This document shows, one piece after another, positions 16,746-24,781 of a stretch of DNA of 35,730 nt (positions are counted from its first letter, which is position 1; each line of letters begins with the position of its first letter). A program made the position numbers and the translations under genes. The stretch lies in NCBI GenBank assembly GCA_026627385.1, contig JAPNUR010000031.1, positions 1 through 35,730 of the forward strand, read 5' to 3'. Origin of the DNA: Bacillota bacterium (GTDB lineage Bacteria; Bacillota; Sulfobacillia; Sulfobacillales; Sulfobacillaceae). The notes beneath the pieces were generated by a model that saw only the letters and a program-made list of their open reading frames with translations, was not told the DNA's origin and made no database searches.

Positions 16746-17075
16746 ATGGGTATGAATCCCCAAAACATGCAGAAGATGATGAAACAAGTGCAGAAAATGC
16801 AAGAAGACATGATGAGAGTTCAAGAGGCATTGAAGCAGGAAACGGTAGAAGGGCAATCAGGTGGGGTCGTCAAAGCGGTATTTAATGGGCACGGCGAGAT
16901 TCAATCGATTACCATCGACCCCGAGGCGATAGACGGGGGAGACGTGGAGATGTTGCAGGACTTGATCTTAACCGCCATTAAAGATGGTCAAGCCAAGGCG
17001 CAGGCCTTGGCCCAAGAGAGGATGAGCCGCGTCACCGGCAATTTTCAACTTCCGGGGATGCCGGGCCTGTTTTAA
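16746..17075 (+). CDS. YbaB/EbfC family nucleoid-associated protein
   Basis: 109 residues, the normal length. A Met/Gln-rich helical start (MGMNPQNMQKMMKQVQKMQE) is followed by the family core GVVKAVFNGHGEIQSITIDP and a C-terminal helix. These dimers bind DNA and are almost always encoded between dnaX and recR. GGGAGG lies nine bases before ATG. The stop directly abuts the recR start. Confidence 0.95.
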   Translation: MGMNPQNMQKMMKQVQKMQEDMMRVQEALKQETVEGQSGGVVKAVFNGHGEIQSITIDPEAIDGGDVEMLQDLILTAIKDGQAKAQALAQERMSRVTGNFQLPGMPGLF

Positions 17076-17672
17076 ATGTGGTACCCAGAGCCGATCCAAG
17101 AGTTAATACAGGAACTCAACAAATTACCCGGCGTCGGACCCAAAACCGCCCAACGTCTAGCATTCTTCTTGCTTAATGCGCCCGCCGGAGAAGCGGAACA
17201 GCTGGCCGAGGCTATTCTCACGGCGCGGCGCCGCATTCGTTATTGCTCGCAATGCTTTAACTTTACCGATGCCGATCCGTGCGCCATTTGTCAAAACCCC
17301 GCGCGCGATCCCAGTTGGATTATGGTCGTCGAGCATCCCAAAGATGTTGTGGCGATGGAGAAAATGCGGGAATTCAAAGGCCGTTATCACGTGCTGCATG
17401 GTGCCATTTCCCCTATGGAAGGGGTGGGCCCAGACGATCTCAAGGTGAAGGAACTGATCGACCGGCTGCGCCTGGTCACACCACGGGAAATTGTGCTGGC
17501 GACGAGCTCCAGTTTGGAAGGTGAGGCGACAGCGCTCTTCCTGGCGCGCCTGCTGAAACCCATGGGCTATAAGGTGACGCGGATTGCCCGGGGATTGCCC
17601 ATGGGCGGGGATCTGGACTACACTGACGAAATGACTTTGGCCAAGGCGTTCGAAGGTCGTCAAGATGTGTAA
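17076..17672 (+). CDS. recR: recombination mediator RecR
   Basis: 198 residues, standard length. A helix-hairpin-helix (LPGVGPKTAQRLAF) comes first, then a C4 zinc finger (Cys57, Cys60, Cys69, Cys72) and a Toprim domain starting IMVVEHPKDV. The C-terminus holds a Walker-B-like ARGLPMGGDLDYTD. RecR works with RecO and RecF to load RecA at gaps. The ATG follows the ybaB stop with no gap, so the two are probably translationally coupled. Confidence 0.97.
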   Translation: MWYPEPIQELIQELNKLPGVGPKTAQRLAFFLLNAPAGEAEQLAEAILTARRRIRYCSQCFNFTDADPCAICQNPARDPSWIMVVEHPKDVVAMEKMREFKGRYHVLHGAISPMEGVGPDDLKVKELIDRLRLVTPREIVLATSSSLEGEATALFLARLLKPMGYKVTRIARGLPMGGDLDYTDEMTLAKAFEGRQDV

Positions 17673-17693
17673 GGAAGTGTTCCGCTAGTAACG

Positions 17694-17722
17694 TTGCCCT
17701 CCCGAATGGAATAAATTACCTA
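17694..17722 (+). promoter_or_regulatory. possible promoter of the Trp-rich protein gene
   Basis: TTGCCC (17694-17699) and TACCTA (17717-17722) are spaced by 17 bases in the gap after recR. The match is moderate. Confidence 0.25.
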
Positions 17723-17753
17723 AAAGAAAGACCTGTGTGGAGGGGGATTGGTC

Positions 17754-17936
17754 ATGTCTGGGCGCAACCAACGCCCGTGGCGATGTCAAGAGTGGAACTG
17801 GGAGCCGCCAGGCTGGTGCCCCGAAGATTGGCGTTTGGCCTATCAACGCTGGCGCTTGCCTGGCGAGATGGAAGGCGTTCATCAGTTTCTTCCGGTATAC
17901 CGATTGTGCCAAGACTTGTGGCCGCACCCGAAGTAA
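17754..17936 (+). CDS. small Trp/Cys-rich hypothetical protein, 60 aa
   Basis: The ATG has a strong GGAGGGGG site at a good distance. The 60-residue product is remarkably rich in tryptophan, with clusters such as PWRCQEWNWEPPGWCPEDW, and has three cysteines. There is no signal peptide or membrane helix. In Bacillus the position between recR and bofA holds yaaL (DUF2508); I see no convincing similarity to it. Several overlapping frames in this GC-rich stretch are shadows; this frame is chosen for its ribosome site. Function unknown. Confidence 0.6.
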   Translation: MSGRNQRPWRCQEWNWEPPGWCPEDWRLAYQRWRLPGEMEGVHQFLPVYRLCQDLWPHPK

Positions 17937-17998
17937 CCAGCCACAGGGTGCTGCTAGCTCGCGAGGGGACTGGCCCCGGGCGCGCGGGCGTGCCCCCA

Positions 17999-18017
17999 CC
18001 AAAAGGACCTCTTTTGG
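17999..18017. repeat. hairpin upstream of bofA
   Basis: CCAAAAG and CTTTTGG form a perfect seven-base stem around GACCT. There is no T-tract after it. It sits in the 175-bp gap before bofA and could be an operator or a weak processing hairpin. No other element is clear in that gap. Confidence 0.3.
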
Positions 18018-18111
18018 CCACGCACCGAGATCCGAGGGTCGGCCGCATAAATGTTGAATCCGTGGTCTAGACTTGTCCGATCCTTCCATATCTTTTATGG
18101 GGGGATGTCGG

Positions 18112-18375
18112 ATGAATCCACGCGATGCACTGGCGACACTCTTTGGCGGGATCCTCTTATACGTGGTGGTGCGGGTGTTTCAGTCGCCCGTGCGCTGGGC
18201 ACTTCGCGTGGCAATGAACGGCCTCGTGGGATTAGGTGCGTTGTGGGCGTGGGATCACGTTTTTCGCACTCACGGCTGGGCCATCGCCCTCAATCCGGTC
18301 ACTGGAGCTACGATTGGCGTGCTGGGTCCGCCGGGATTCATTCTGTTGGTTTTGGTCAAAATGTGGGTTGTGTAA
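18112..18375 (+). CDS. bofA: pro-sigma-K processing inhibitor BofA family protein
   Basis: 87 residues, the same length as Bacillus BofA. Two hydrophobic segments are seen (about 8-22 and 60-86) around WALRVAMNGLVGLGALWAWD and LNPVTGATIGVLGPPGFILL, the latter a family signature. In Bacillus, BofA holds the intramembrane protease SpoIVFB inactive in the mother cell until the forespore signals. A GGGGGG site precedes the ATG; a longer frame begins earlier but lacks such a site. Its place downstream of recR matches other spore formers, and it is the best evidence here that the host sporulates. Confidence 0.9.
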   Translation: MNPRDALATLFGGILLYVVVRVFQSPVRWALRVAMNGLVGLGALWAWDHVFRTHGWAIALNPVTGATIGVLGPPGFILLVLVKMWVV

Positions 18376-18392
18376 GACGTCGCGGGATTCCC

Positions 18393-18421
18393 TTGATTCC
18401 CCCCAGGGGCTTCGTTACACT
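18393..18421 (+). promoter_or_regulatory. promoter of gltX
   Basis: TTGATT (18393-18398) and TACACT (18416-18421) are spaced by exactly 17 bases. Transcription would begin near 18428, just before the first possible ATG (18429) and about 20 bases before the preferred GTG start at 18450. Confidence 0.6.
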
Positions 18422-18449
18422 GGGAGCAATGACGGTTGGGGGGATAACG

Positions 18450-19901
18450 GTGGTCAGAGTACGCTATGCGCCGAGTCCAACAGGAGCATTACATATTGGC
18501 GGTGCGCGCACAGCACTATTTAATTTCCTGTTTGCCCGTCACCACGGCGGCACTTTTGTCCTGCGCGTGGAAGATACGGACCAAACACGACAAGTTCCTG
18601 ATTCCGAAGCGAAAATGTTGCAAGGGCTGAAAAGTTTAGGAATTCGATGGGACGAAGGGCCGGACATTGTCGGCGCACCGTACGGACCCTACCGCGTTTC
18701 AGAGCGGTTAGCGCGTCACCGTGAGCTTGCCGAGGAACTCCTGTCTACGGGTCAGGCGTATCGTTGCTTTTGTACGCCCGAGCAATTACAGCGTGACCGT
18801 GAGGCGTTTCAGCAACAGGGCTTACCGCCGCGTTATGTCGGCCGCTGTCGCGATCTCACTAGAGAAGAGGTGGAGGCGCGTCGGGCTCGTGGCGAGCGGC
18901 ATGTGGTGCGGCTAAAAACTCCTCAAACGGGAGAAACGATTGTGCATGACCTCATCCGCGGCGATGTGACGTTTGACAACCGGGTGTTTGATGATTTTGT
19001 CATCATGAAAGCAGATTTTACTCCGGTCTATAATTTTGCCGTGGCCATTGACGATCACGATATGGCGATTACACACGTGATTCGCGGCGAGGAACATCTC
19101 TCCAATACCCCTAAGCAAATCTTTGTGTATGAAGCGCTGCACTTTCCTTTGCCCGCCTTCGCGCACTTGCCCATGATTTTAGCACCGGACCGGAGTAAGG
19201 TCTCGAAACGGCATGGGGCCACAGCCGTGGAAGAATATCGGGAGCAAGGGATCATTCTTGCGGCCCTCGCCAATTATTTATTGCTGTTAGGCTGGTCGCC
19301 GCCAGATGGGCGGGAAATCCTTGATCTCGAGGAGGCTGTGCGGGTCTTTAGCCTGGATCGGGTGCAGCACACGGCGGCCATTTACGATCTGAAGAAATTG
19401 GAATGGATGAACCACCAGTACATGATGCGACTTGAGGTCGACGAGATCGCTGAACTCGTCAAGCCGTTTATTCGCTATTCCGTAGGCGAGGCACCGCCCT
19501 TCCGGGATGTTGTGGCGCTGTCCCGCGAGCGGGCCACGACCTTGGTGCAGCTCGCCGATCAGATGCGCATGTTCTATCACCCTCCCGAATCTTATGACGC
19601 CGCGGGTGTTGCCAAGCATTTTTCGGAAGAGGCGGCGGCGCGCTTGGAAATCTTGGCGGCGCGCCTGGCTGAGCTTGAGGAGTGGGATCACGATCATCTG
19701 GTCGCGATTTATGACGCCGTGAGCGCCGAGCTAGGGGTGAAACGCGCCGCCTTAATTCACCCGACGCGGCTCGCAGTGACCGGGCGTACGGTAGGTCCTG
19801 GGTTGTTTGAGTTAGTGACGTTATTGGGGCGGGAAGCGACGGTCGAGCGCCTCAAAACCGCGGTGGCCCGTATTCGCAGCCATGAGCTGGCTCTCGGCTA
19901 A
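18450..19901 (+). CDS. gltX: glutamate--tRNA ligase
   Basis: 483 residues, normal for bacterial GluRS. The class I HIGH signature appears as PSPTGALHIGGARTALF (HIGG 15-18) and the KMSKS loop as KVSKR (250-254). The catalytic Rossmann fold, stem-contact fold and anticodon-binding helical domain follow in order. I chose GTG 18450 because GGGGGG lies six bases upstream and the protein then begins MVRVRYAPSPTG as is usual; ATG 18429 is the alternative. The frame is open far upstream but that part overlaps bofA and is not coding. Confidence 0.96.
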   Translation: MVRVRYAPSPTGALHIGGARTALFNFLFARHHGGTFVLRVEDTDQTRQVPDSEAKMLQGLKSLGIRWDEGPDIVGAPYGPYRVSERLARHRELAEELLSTGQAYRCFCTPEQLQRDREAFQQQGLPPRYVGRCRDLTREEVEARRARGERHVVRLKTPQTGETIVHDLIRGDVTFDNRVFDDFVIMKADFTPVYNFAVAIDDHDMAITHVIRGEEHLSNTPKQIFVYEALHFPLPAFAHLPMILAPDRSKVSKRHGATAVEEYREQGIILAALANYLLLLGWSPPDGREILDLEEAVRVFSLDRVQHTAAIYDLKKLEWMNHQYMMRLEVDEIAELVKPFIRYSVGEAPPFRDVVALSRERATTLVQLADQMRMFYHPPESYDAAGVAKHFSEEAAARLEILAARLAELEEWDHDHLVAIYDAVSAELGVKRAALIHPTRLAVTGRTVGPGLFELVTLLGREATVERLKTAVARIRSHELALG

Positions 19902-19959
19902 CGAGGCAGCCGGGAGCCGGCTGCCTTTGCGTTTAGCCTTTGTGTTTCCTAGCTGGTAT

Positions 19960-20181
19960 TTAATGCACCGTCTGCACGACGTTGACTATCACCACCACGG
20001 CCATGAAGAGGACGTACAGGCGTAGTCCCCAAATGAGCACGGTCAGGCCGGAAGACAACGGTTTTAAACCCAAGGTTTCGAGGTGGCGCACGGATTCGTA
20101 ATGTTCGGCCAGCGCTTCGTCGGCCAATCCCCACTCGAGCTCCGACCATTCCCAATCCTGGCGAAGGTTCTGATCAGCCAT
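19960..20181 (-). CDS. small membrane protein beside the Nramp gene, 73 aa
   Basis: The first 40 residues are polar and acidic (MADQNLRQDWEWSELEWGLA). The last 30 form one membrane helix (TVLIWGLRLYVLFMAVVVIV). The ribosome site is AAAGGAGAG. It begins 40 bases after the Nramp-family stop on the same strand, so the two are likely co-transcribed. An accessory role in the transporter is a guess from position only. No family recognised. Confidence 0.65.
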   Translation of the reverse strand: MADQNLRQDWEWSELEWGLADEALAEHYESVRHLETLGLKPLSSGLTVLIWGLRLYVLFMAVVVIVNVVQTVH

Positions 20182-20221
20182 GCTTTCTCTCCTTTCTTTT
20201 TGTCCCTAACCAACGGGTCGC

Positions 20222-21541
20222 TCAAAACTTTAAGTTCGGCAGAATGACCGTCAGTGCATAAAGAATGCCGGCGAGCGAGACAAAGACGCCCACCCCGATG
20301 CCGATGATGTTCAAGAAGGTGGTATTGCGGTAGCGGCCCATAATCTCGCGATCGTTGGCTAAAATGAGCAAAAAGCCAATCGCCGGGGGCATGGTGAGCA
20401 CCGCCACCACGTTAACAATGATGACGACGTACTCGAGGGGAAAACCGGGGATAAGGACGACCGCCCCGCTCAACGCGGCGACTAAGAGCAGCACCAAATA
20501 GAAGCCGCGAGCTTCGTGGAACGGTCGGTTCAGGCTGTGGGCCACGCGCATGACCTCGCCAAACGCGTAGGCGGACGACGTCGAGATGGTCATGGCGGCC
20601 ACAAGACCGGCCTCCAATATGCCGAGCGCAAAGAGGGTGGCGCCAATGCGGCCGGCATAGGGCCTAAGCGCCTGGGCAAATTGCGCGGCGCCGAATTGCG
20701 CCGCGTTCATATGATGGAGATAAAGAGGGGCTGTGGCAATGATGGCCGCTAAGGCTGCCAGGGTGGCGAGGGTGGCGCCGATGGCCGTGTCCCAGCGGCC
20801 ATGGCGAATGTCTTGGGCCGCCAACCCTTTGTCAGACACGGCCCCTTGTTGAAAAAAGAGCATCCAAGGCGTAATGGTGGCGCCAATGTCGGCCAGGAGC
20901 AAGATAATGGTATTGTTGTTGATGCCTCCGGGCAGCGGGCGCCACGTGAGCAGCGCGCGACCGACACTCGCCCAATGCGGGTGCACCAAGATGGCGACGG
21001 GAATAAAAATCAGGTTGAACAAGGCGAAGGCCAAGGTCATCCGCTCCCAGCGCCAGTACCGGCGCGAGAACGTGGCCAGGGCGATGAGGGTGAGCGCGCC
21101 CAGGACTGCCAGCCAGGCCGGGATCCCAAAAAAGCCGGCCCCCGCCACGACTCCGATAAATTCTGTGATGAGCGTCATGACATTGGTCCACAGGAGATCA
21201 ACCATGGCGAAATTGCCCCAAAAGCGGCCAAAGCGTCGGTAAATGAGGTCAGCATGGCCGGTTTTGGAGACGGCGCCCAAGCGCACGGTGATTTCTTGGG
21301 CCACGAAGGCCAAGGCAAAGGTGAACACGACGAAGGGCAAGAAAAACCCGATACCAAACTGAGAGCCCGTGGCGGCATAAGAGAGCATTGAGGGCGCGTC
21401 GTTTTCGCCGAGCATGACCAGAATGCCCGGGCCAATTAATAGCCACAACAATCGCCAACGCTGGCGGCTGCGATAGGCTTTGAGCACCTGCACGCGGTCG
21501 TGCGCGCGATGGCGATCCTCTTCATTCATGTGGTGAATCAC
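20222..21541 (-). CDS. atypical Nramp-family metal transporter
   Basis: 439 residues with about 11 hydrophobic helices. The frame is Nramp: IGPGILVMLGENDAPSM in helix 1 and ADIGATITPWMLFFQQGAVS in helix 6. In classical Mn/Fe Nramps helix 1 carries DPGN and helix 6 carries a Met-Pro-His triplet that bind the metal. Here they read NDAPS (47-51) and TPW (224-226). Loss of the metal-binding Met is known in Nramp relatives that move Mg2+ or Al3+, so Mn2+ transport should not be assumed. GTG start with AGGAGGG eight bases upstream. It is followed by a 73-aa membrane protein. Confidence 0.87.
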   Translation of the reverse strand: MIHHMNEEDRHRAHDRVQVLKAYRSRQRWRLLWLLIGPGILVMLGENDAPSMLSYAATGSQFGIGFFLPFVVFTFALAFVAQEITVRLGAVSKTGHADLIYRRFGRFWGNFAMVDLLWTNVMTLITEFIGVVAGAGFFGIPAWLAVLGALTLIALATFSRRYWRWERMTLAFALFNLIFIPVAILVHPHWASVGRALLTWRPLPGGINNNTIILLLADIGATITPWMLFFQQGAVSDKGLAAQDIRHGRWDTAIGATLATLAALAAIIATAPLYLHHMNAAQFGAAQFAQALRPYAGRIGATLFALGILEAGLVAAMTISTSSAYAFGEVMRVAHSLNRPFHEARGFYLVLLLVAALSGAVVLIPGFPLEYVVIIVNVVAVLTMPPAIGFLLILANDREIMGRYRNTTFLNIIGIGVGVFVSLAGILYALTVILPNLKF

Positions 21542-21578
21542 GAAGATATCCCTCCTGATTTGTGAACCCGGGCTCCAT

Positions 21579-21607
21579 TTGTTAACCTAAGGCAATACCA
21601 CCATATA
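21579..21607 (+). promoter_or_regulatory. promoter of the rRNA methyltransferase gene
   Basis: TTGTTA (21579-21584) and CATATA (21602-21607) are spaced by 17 bases, in the gap divergent from the Nramp gene. Confidence 0.4.
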
Positions 21608-21704
21608 CAAGCGAACTGGGGGTGGTGAGTTGTCCCCCAACGGAGCCAGGAAAAAATTGACCGAGGCATACACTTTTCATCAGAAAGGAAGTCAAGGGTA
21701 CTCT

Positions 21705-22877
21705 ATGGAGACGGTGACCTTAACGCGGGGATCCCACCGGGTGCTAACCGGGTCCCCCTGGATCTACCGCACGGAATTGGAACCAGTGTCGATTGCGCCC
21801 GGGGCTGTGGTGCGGGTGACAACGCGCGAGGGTCGGATGGTAGGCACCGGGTTTTATAATCCCCATTCGATGATTGCGGTACGTCTTTTGGCACGCGGAG
21901 AACTTGTGCCTGATGTGGCCGCTTTGGTGCAACAACGCGTGCGCGAAGCATGGGCCTGGCGCACGCCCCTGTTTCGTGACCGCGAGGCCTGGCGGGTCAT
22001 TTACGCGGAAGCGGATGGACTGCCTGGGTTGGTCGTCGACCGCTATGGGCCGCTGTTGGTGATGGAAGTGACAAGTTTGGGCATGGCGTCGTACCGTGAC
22101 GTGGTGGTGGAGACATTAAAGGACTGCCTTCACCCGGAGGGTATTTACGAACACGGCGATTTGCCAGTGCGGCTCCGCGAAGGACTGCCGCGCGAAAACC
22201 GCGTCCTCTGGGGACAACTCCTGTCCCCGTTGGAGATCCGAGAACATGGCGTGCGTCTCTTGGTGGACGTGGCCGGCGGTCAAAAAACAGGCCACTTTTT
22301 GGACCAGTACGAAAACCGCCGCCGCGTTGTCGACTTTGCCCCGGAGGGTATCCACGTTTTTGATGCATTTTGCCACACGGGCGCGTTCGGGCTCATTTTG
22401 GCTCACCGGCGCCATGCGCGGGTGACAGGGATTGACATTAATGCCGAGGCGATACGTCAGGCTGAGGCCAATGCTGCCCTTAACCACTTGGGTGAGCGCA
22501 CTACCTTCGTGGTGGAGAATGCCTTTGACTGGCTCAGGCGGGCGAGTGACCAGGGGGATCAATATGATGTGGGCATTTTAGATCCGCCGGCCTTTACCAA
22601 GTCCAAAGAGAGTCTCGCGCAGGCTTTGAAAGGGTACAAAGAGATAAACCTCCGTGCGCTCAAGTTAATTCGCCCCGGGGGTTACCTGGTGACCTCCAGT
22701 TGTTCCTATCACGTGTCGGAAAGCGACTTTATTCAGGTGGTGCATAGCGCAGCCCACGATGCGCATCGGTTTGTACGCATCGTGGAGATTCGCGGTCAAG
22801 GCCCCGATCATCCGATATTGCCTGCGCTGCCGGAGTCGCGTTATCTAAAATGCCTCATCATAGCCGTGGGCAAATAA
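21705..22877 (+). CDS. class I SAM-dependent 23S rRNA cytosine methyltransferase (RlmI-like)
   Basis: 390 residues from ATG 21705 (CAAGGG six bases before). An N-terminal PUA domain begins at LTRGSHRVLTGSPWIYRTEL. A central domain has YAEADGLPGLVVDRYG. The Rossmann methyltransferase domain contains QKTGHFLDQYENR, VFDAFCHTGAFGL, GIDINAEAI and the catalytic-loop motif DPPAFTKSK, with a cysteine in the late motif TSSCSYHVS. RlmI makes m5C1962 in E. coli 23S rRNA; the exact target here is unproven. The frame is open from TTG 21630, an alternative start. A terminator follows immediately. Confidence 0.88.
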   Translation: METVTLTRGSHRVLTGSPWIYRTELEPVSIAPGAVVRVTTREGRMVGTGFYNPHSMIAVRLLARGELVPDVAALVQQRVREAWAWRTPLFRDREAWRVIYAEADGLPGLVVDRYGPLLVMEVTSLGMASYRDVVVETLKDCLHPEGIYEHGDLPVRLREGLPRENRVLWGQLLSPLEIREHGVRLLVDVAGGQKTGHFLDQYENRRRVVDFAPEGIHVFDAFCHTGAFGLILAHRRHARVTGIDINAEAIRQAEANAALNHLGERTTFVVENAFDWLRRASDQGDQYDVGILDPPAFTKSKESLAQALKGYKEINLRALKLIRPGGYLVTSSCSYHVSESDFIQVVHSAAHDAHRFVRIVEIRGQGPDHPILPALPESRYLKCLIIAVGK

Positions 22878-22878
22878 A

Positions 22879-22900
22879 CCCCCAGCAACTGGGGGTTTTT
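22879..22900. terminator. bidirectional-looking intrinsic terminator
   Basis: CCCCCAG and CTGGGGG form a seven-base stem with the tiny loop CAA, followed by five T on the plus strand. It ends the methyltransferase gene. It also lies just after the convergent Fe-S carrier gene, where the preceding AA gives only a short T-run on the minus strand. Confidence 0.85.
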
Positions 22901-22903
22901 CCC

Positions 22904-23260
22904 TTAATGGCTGCAGGCCGCCGGTGCACCTTTTTGATCCTTGGTGCGGAATGAATGACCGCATCCACATGACGCCACCGCGTTCGGGTTGTTAATGGCA
23001 AACCCGCCACCCATTAAGGAATTGACATAATCCACCTCAATCCCTTCCAAAAGGGGCGCGCTGTCCGGATCAATGACGACTGTCACGGGCCCAAATTGGT
23101 AGCGCGCATCATCATCGTGTGGCTCGTCGAGCGCCATGCCATAGCTAAAGCCGCTACAGCCACCCTTGGACACGTAAATGCGCAATGCCAAATCAGTACG
23201 GTCTTTGGACGCCATAAATTCCTGGACTTTTTGAACGGCGTCCTCTGTCAGGGTAATCAT
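22904..23260 (-). CDS. A-type iron-sulfur cluster carrier (IscA/ErpA/HesB family)
   Basis: 118 residues. The three conserved cysteines that bind cluster or iron are present: Cys35 in VSKGGCSGFSYG and Cys98/Cys100 in SCGCGHSF. The core motif GGGFAINNPNA is intact. These proteins pass Fe-S clusters to target enzymes. ATG 23258-23260 was preferred over a GTG two codons earlier because GAGGAGG lies at the proper distance from it. The C-terminal tail has an extra Cys-Ser-His. It stands alone without isc or suf genes. Confidence 0.92.
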   Translation of the reverse strand: MITLTEDAVQKVQEFMASKDRTDLALRIYVSKGGCSGFSYGMALDEPHDDDARYQFGPVTVVIDPDSAPLLEGIEVDYVNSLMGGGFAINNPNAVASCGCGHSFRTKDQKGAPAACSH

Positions 23261-23298
23261 GGGCACTCCTCCTCTTCTCGAAATATTATAACAAGAAG

Positions 23299-23811
23299 TT
23301 AGTTGTCGGCAAAGGGGAGGTTGGCGTGGCGCGCCTGATGCTCTAAATCGTTAAAGACCGTTAAGAGCGCCGTGAGTCCGCGAATCAACTCTTGCCGTTC
23401 GTGCACGGTTAACCGTTCGGCGACGCGGGTAAATTGTTCTTGTCGGCGTTGAAACACCAGGTTAGCCAGTTGGCGTCCATAAGAGGAAAGGCGTACGCGC
23501 ACAACCCGGCGGTCTGTTTCGTCGCGTTCGCGACGCACCAGATTCATACGCAAGAGACGGTCGACTAGCCGCGTGGCGGCACTCTCTGTCAAGCCTAACA
23601 AGTCTGCCAATTCCCCCATCGGCAGGTTCTTTGGCTCGTAGAGCACGACGAGCGCATTCATTTGTGCCGGTGTGACCTCCAGGCCTATGAGCTCACGCGT
23701 CGCTTCAGCTTCCAAGTAGCGCATAATGCGCGGGAACAGACGCTGGATTTGCTCCACAAAAGATGGGATGTCGTCTGCCACAGGTTCTGCCTCTCCCCGT
23801 TTATTTGTCAT
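23299..23811 (-). CDS. MarR-family transcriptional regulator
   Basis: 170 residues. The winged helix is clear: VTPAQMNALVVLYEPKNLPM, GELADLLGLTESAATRLVDR (recognition helix) and the wing ERDETDRRVVRVRLSSYG. Long terminal helices would form the dimer. It is divergent from the hydroxyacyl-CoA dehydrogenase operon, so a role in fatty-acid or aromatic-acid control is likely, with an acyl-CoA or acid as ligand; this is inference. The ATG at 23811 has no ribosome site; the open frame extends upstream but lacks one there too. Translation may be leaderless. Confidence 0.88.
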   Translation of the reverse strand: MTNKRGEAEPVADDIPSFVEQIQRLFPRIMRYLEAEATRELIGLEVTPAQMNALVVLYEPKNLPMGELADLLGLTESAATRLVDRLLRMNLVRRERDETDRRVVRVRLSSYGRQLANLVFQRRQEQFTRVAERLTVHERQELIRGLTALLTVFNDLEHQARHANLPFADN

Positions 23812-23845
23812 GATAGCACGCGATGCGGGACAAAGAAACTTTCCG

Positions 23846-23875
23846 TTGACAACTATTGCCGTTCGCCGATATACT
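23846..23875 (+). promoter_or_regulatory. strong promoter of the beta-oxidation operon
   Basis: TTGACA (23846-23851) and TATACT (23870-23875) are spaced by 18 bases. The perfect -35 box lies in a small palindrome, GTTGACAAC. The inverted repeat TCGCC/GGCGA (about 23863-23883) straddles the -10. Either could bind the divergent MarR protein. Confidence 0.65.
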
Positions 23876-23909
23876 GCAGGCGACTCTGGACGAAAAGAGG
23901 ACATGAGCA

Positions 23910-24755
23910 ATGTATGTGAAGCGATTGGCCGTCATTGGAGCGGGTACCATGGGCGCTGATATTGCCTACGTCGCAGCGAATGCTGGGATTCCTGTGGTAT
24001 TGAAGGACGTCCAGCAAGAGGTGCTCGATCGCGCACAAAGACACATTTACGACCTATTTGAGAATCGGGTCAAACGCGGACGCATAACCGGCGAGCAGGC
24101 TGAAGCGCGGCGACAACATATCCAGTATACGACCGAAAATGGCCTGCTATCCGATGTCTCCTTAGCTATTGAAGCGGTTTCGGAAAATCTGGACCTCAAG
24201 AAATCCGTGTTCCGCGAGCTGGACCAAGTGCTGCCGCCCTTGTCTCTCATTGCCTCCAATACCTCGGCCTTACCAATATCGGCGCTGGCTTCGGTCACGG
24301 GGCGCCCCGACCGTGTGGCGGGATTTCACTTCTTCTTTCCGGCTCACATGATGAAACTTATTGAGATTGTCCAAGGCGAAGAGACAAGTCGCGAGACCGT
24401 CGAGACTTTGCGACGGTTGGCCGAGGAACTCCGCAAAATTCCGGTCCTGGTCAAGGACTCGCCAGGGTTTATCGTTAACCGGGTGCTGATGGCGGCCATG
24501 GCGGAGGTTTTGCGTTTTCAAGAAGAAACTGGGGTGTCTTACGCGGATATTGATCAAGCGGTGGCACGCGCGAAGATTGCTCCCATGGGCCCCTTCGTGT
24601 TGGCCGACGCTTTGGGGTTAGATGTGACCTTAGAAGTCGCCGAAACGCTCGCCGCACATTATGGGGAACGCTTCGGACCCGCGAATCAGTTGCAGCAACT
24701 CGTCAAGCAAGGCCACTTGGGTATCAAAAGCGGCCATGGCTTTTATGCTTATTAA
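23910..24755 (+). CDS. 3-hydroxyacyl-CoA (3-hydroxybutyryl-CoA) dehydrogenase
   Basis: 281 residues, the size of Hbd/PaaH enzymes. NAD-binding motif LAVIGAGTMGADIA (glycines at 10, 12, 15), then AIEAVSENLDLK and NTSALPISALA. The catalytic His lies in AGFHFFFPAHMMKLIEIV, and the substrate-domain signature is DSPGFIVNRVL. The C-terminal domain ends KSGHGFYAY. It oxidises 3-hydroxyacyl-CoA to 3-oxoacyl-CoA. GAGGA site upstream. First gene of a three-gene operon with a free C-terminal domain and a crotonase. Confidence 0.93.
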   Translation: MYVKRLAVIGAGTMGADIAYVAANAGIPVVLKDVQQEVLDRAQRHIYDLFENRVKRGRITGEQAEARRQHIQYTTENGLLSDVSLAIEAVSENLDLKKSVFRELDQVLPPLSLIASNTSALPISALASVTGRPDRVAGFHFFFPAHMMKLIEIVQGEETSRETVETLRRLAEELRKIPVLVKDSPGFIVNRVLMAAMAEVLRFQEETGVSYADIDQAVARAKIAPMGPFVLADALGLDVTLEVAETLAAHYGERFGPANQLQQLVKQGHLGIKSGHGFYAY

Positions 24756-24781
24756 GCGCGAACTAGGAGAGAGGTGACGCG

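Noticed and set aside
17735-18089. Several overlapping open frames after recR
   Set aside because: GC-rich third positions keep many frames open; only the 17754-17936 frame has a well-placed ribosome site.
18051-18449. Long N-terminal extension of gltX
   Set aside because: It overlaps bofA and the gltX promoter, and the family start motif fits GTG 18450.
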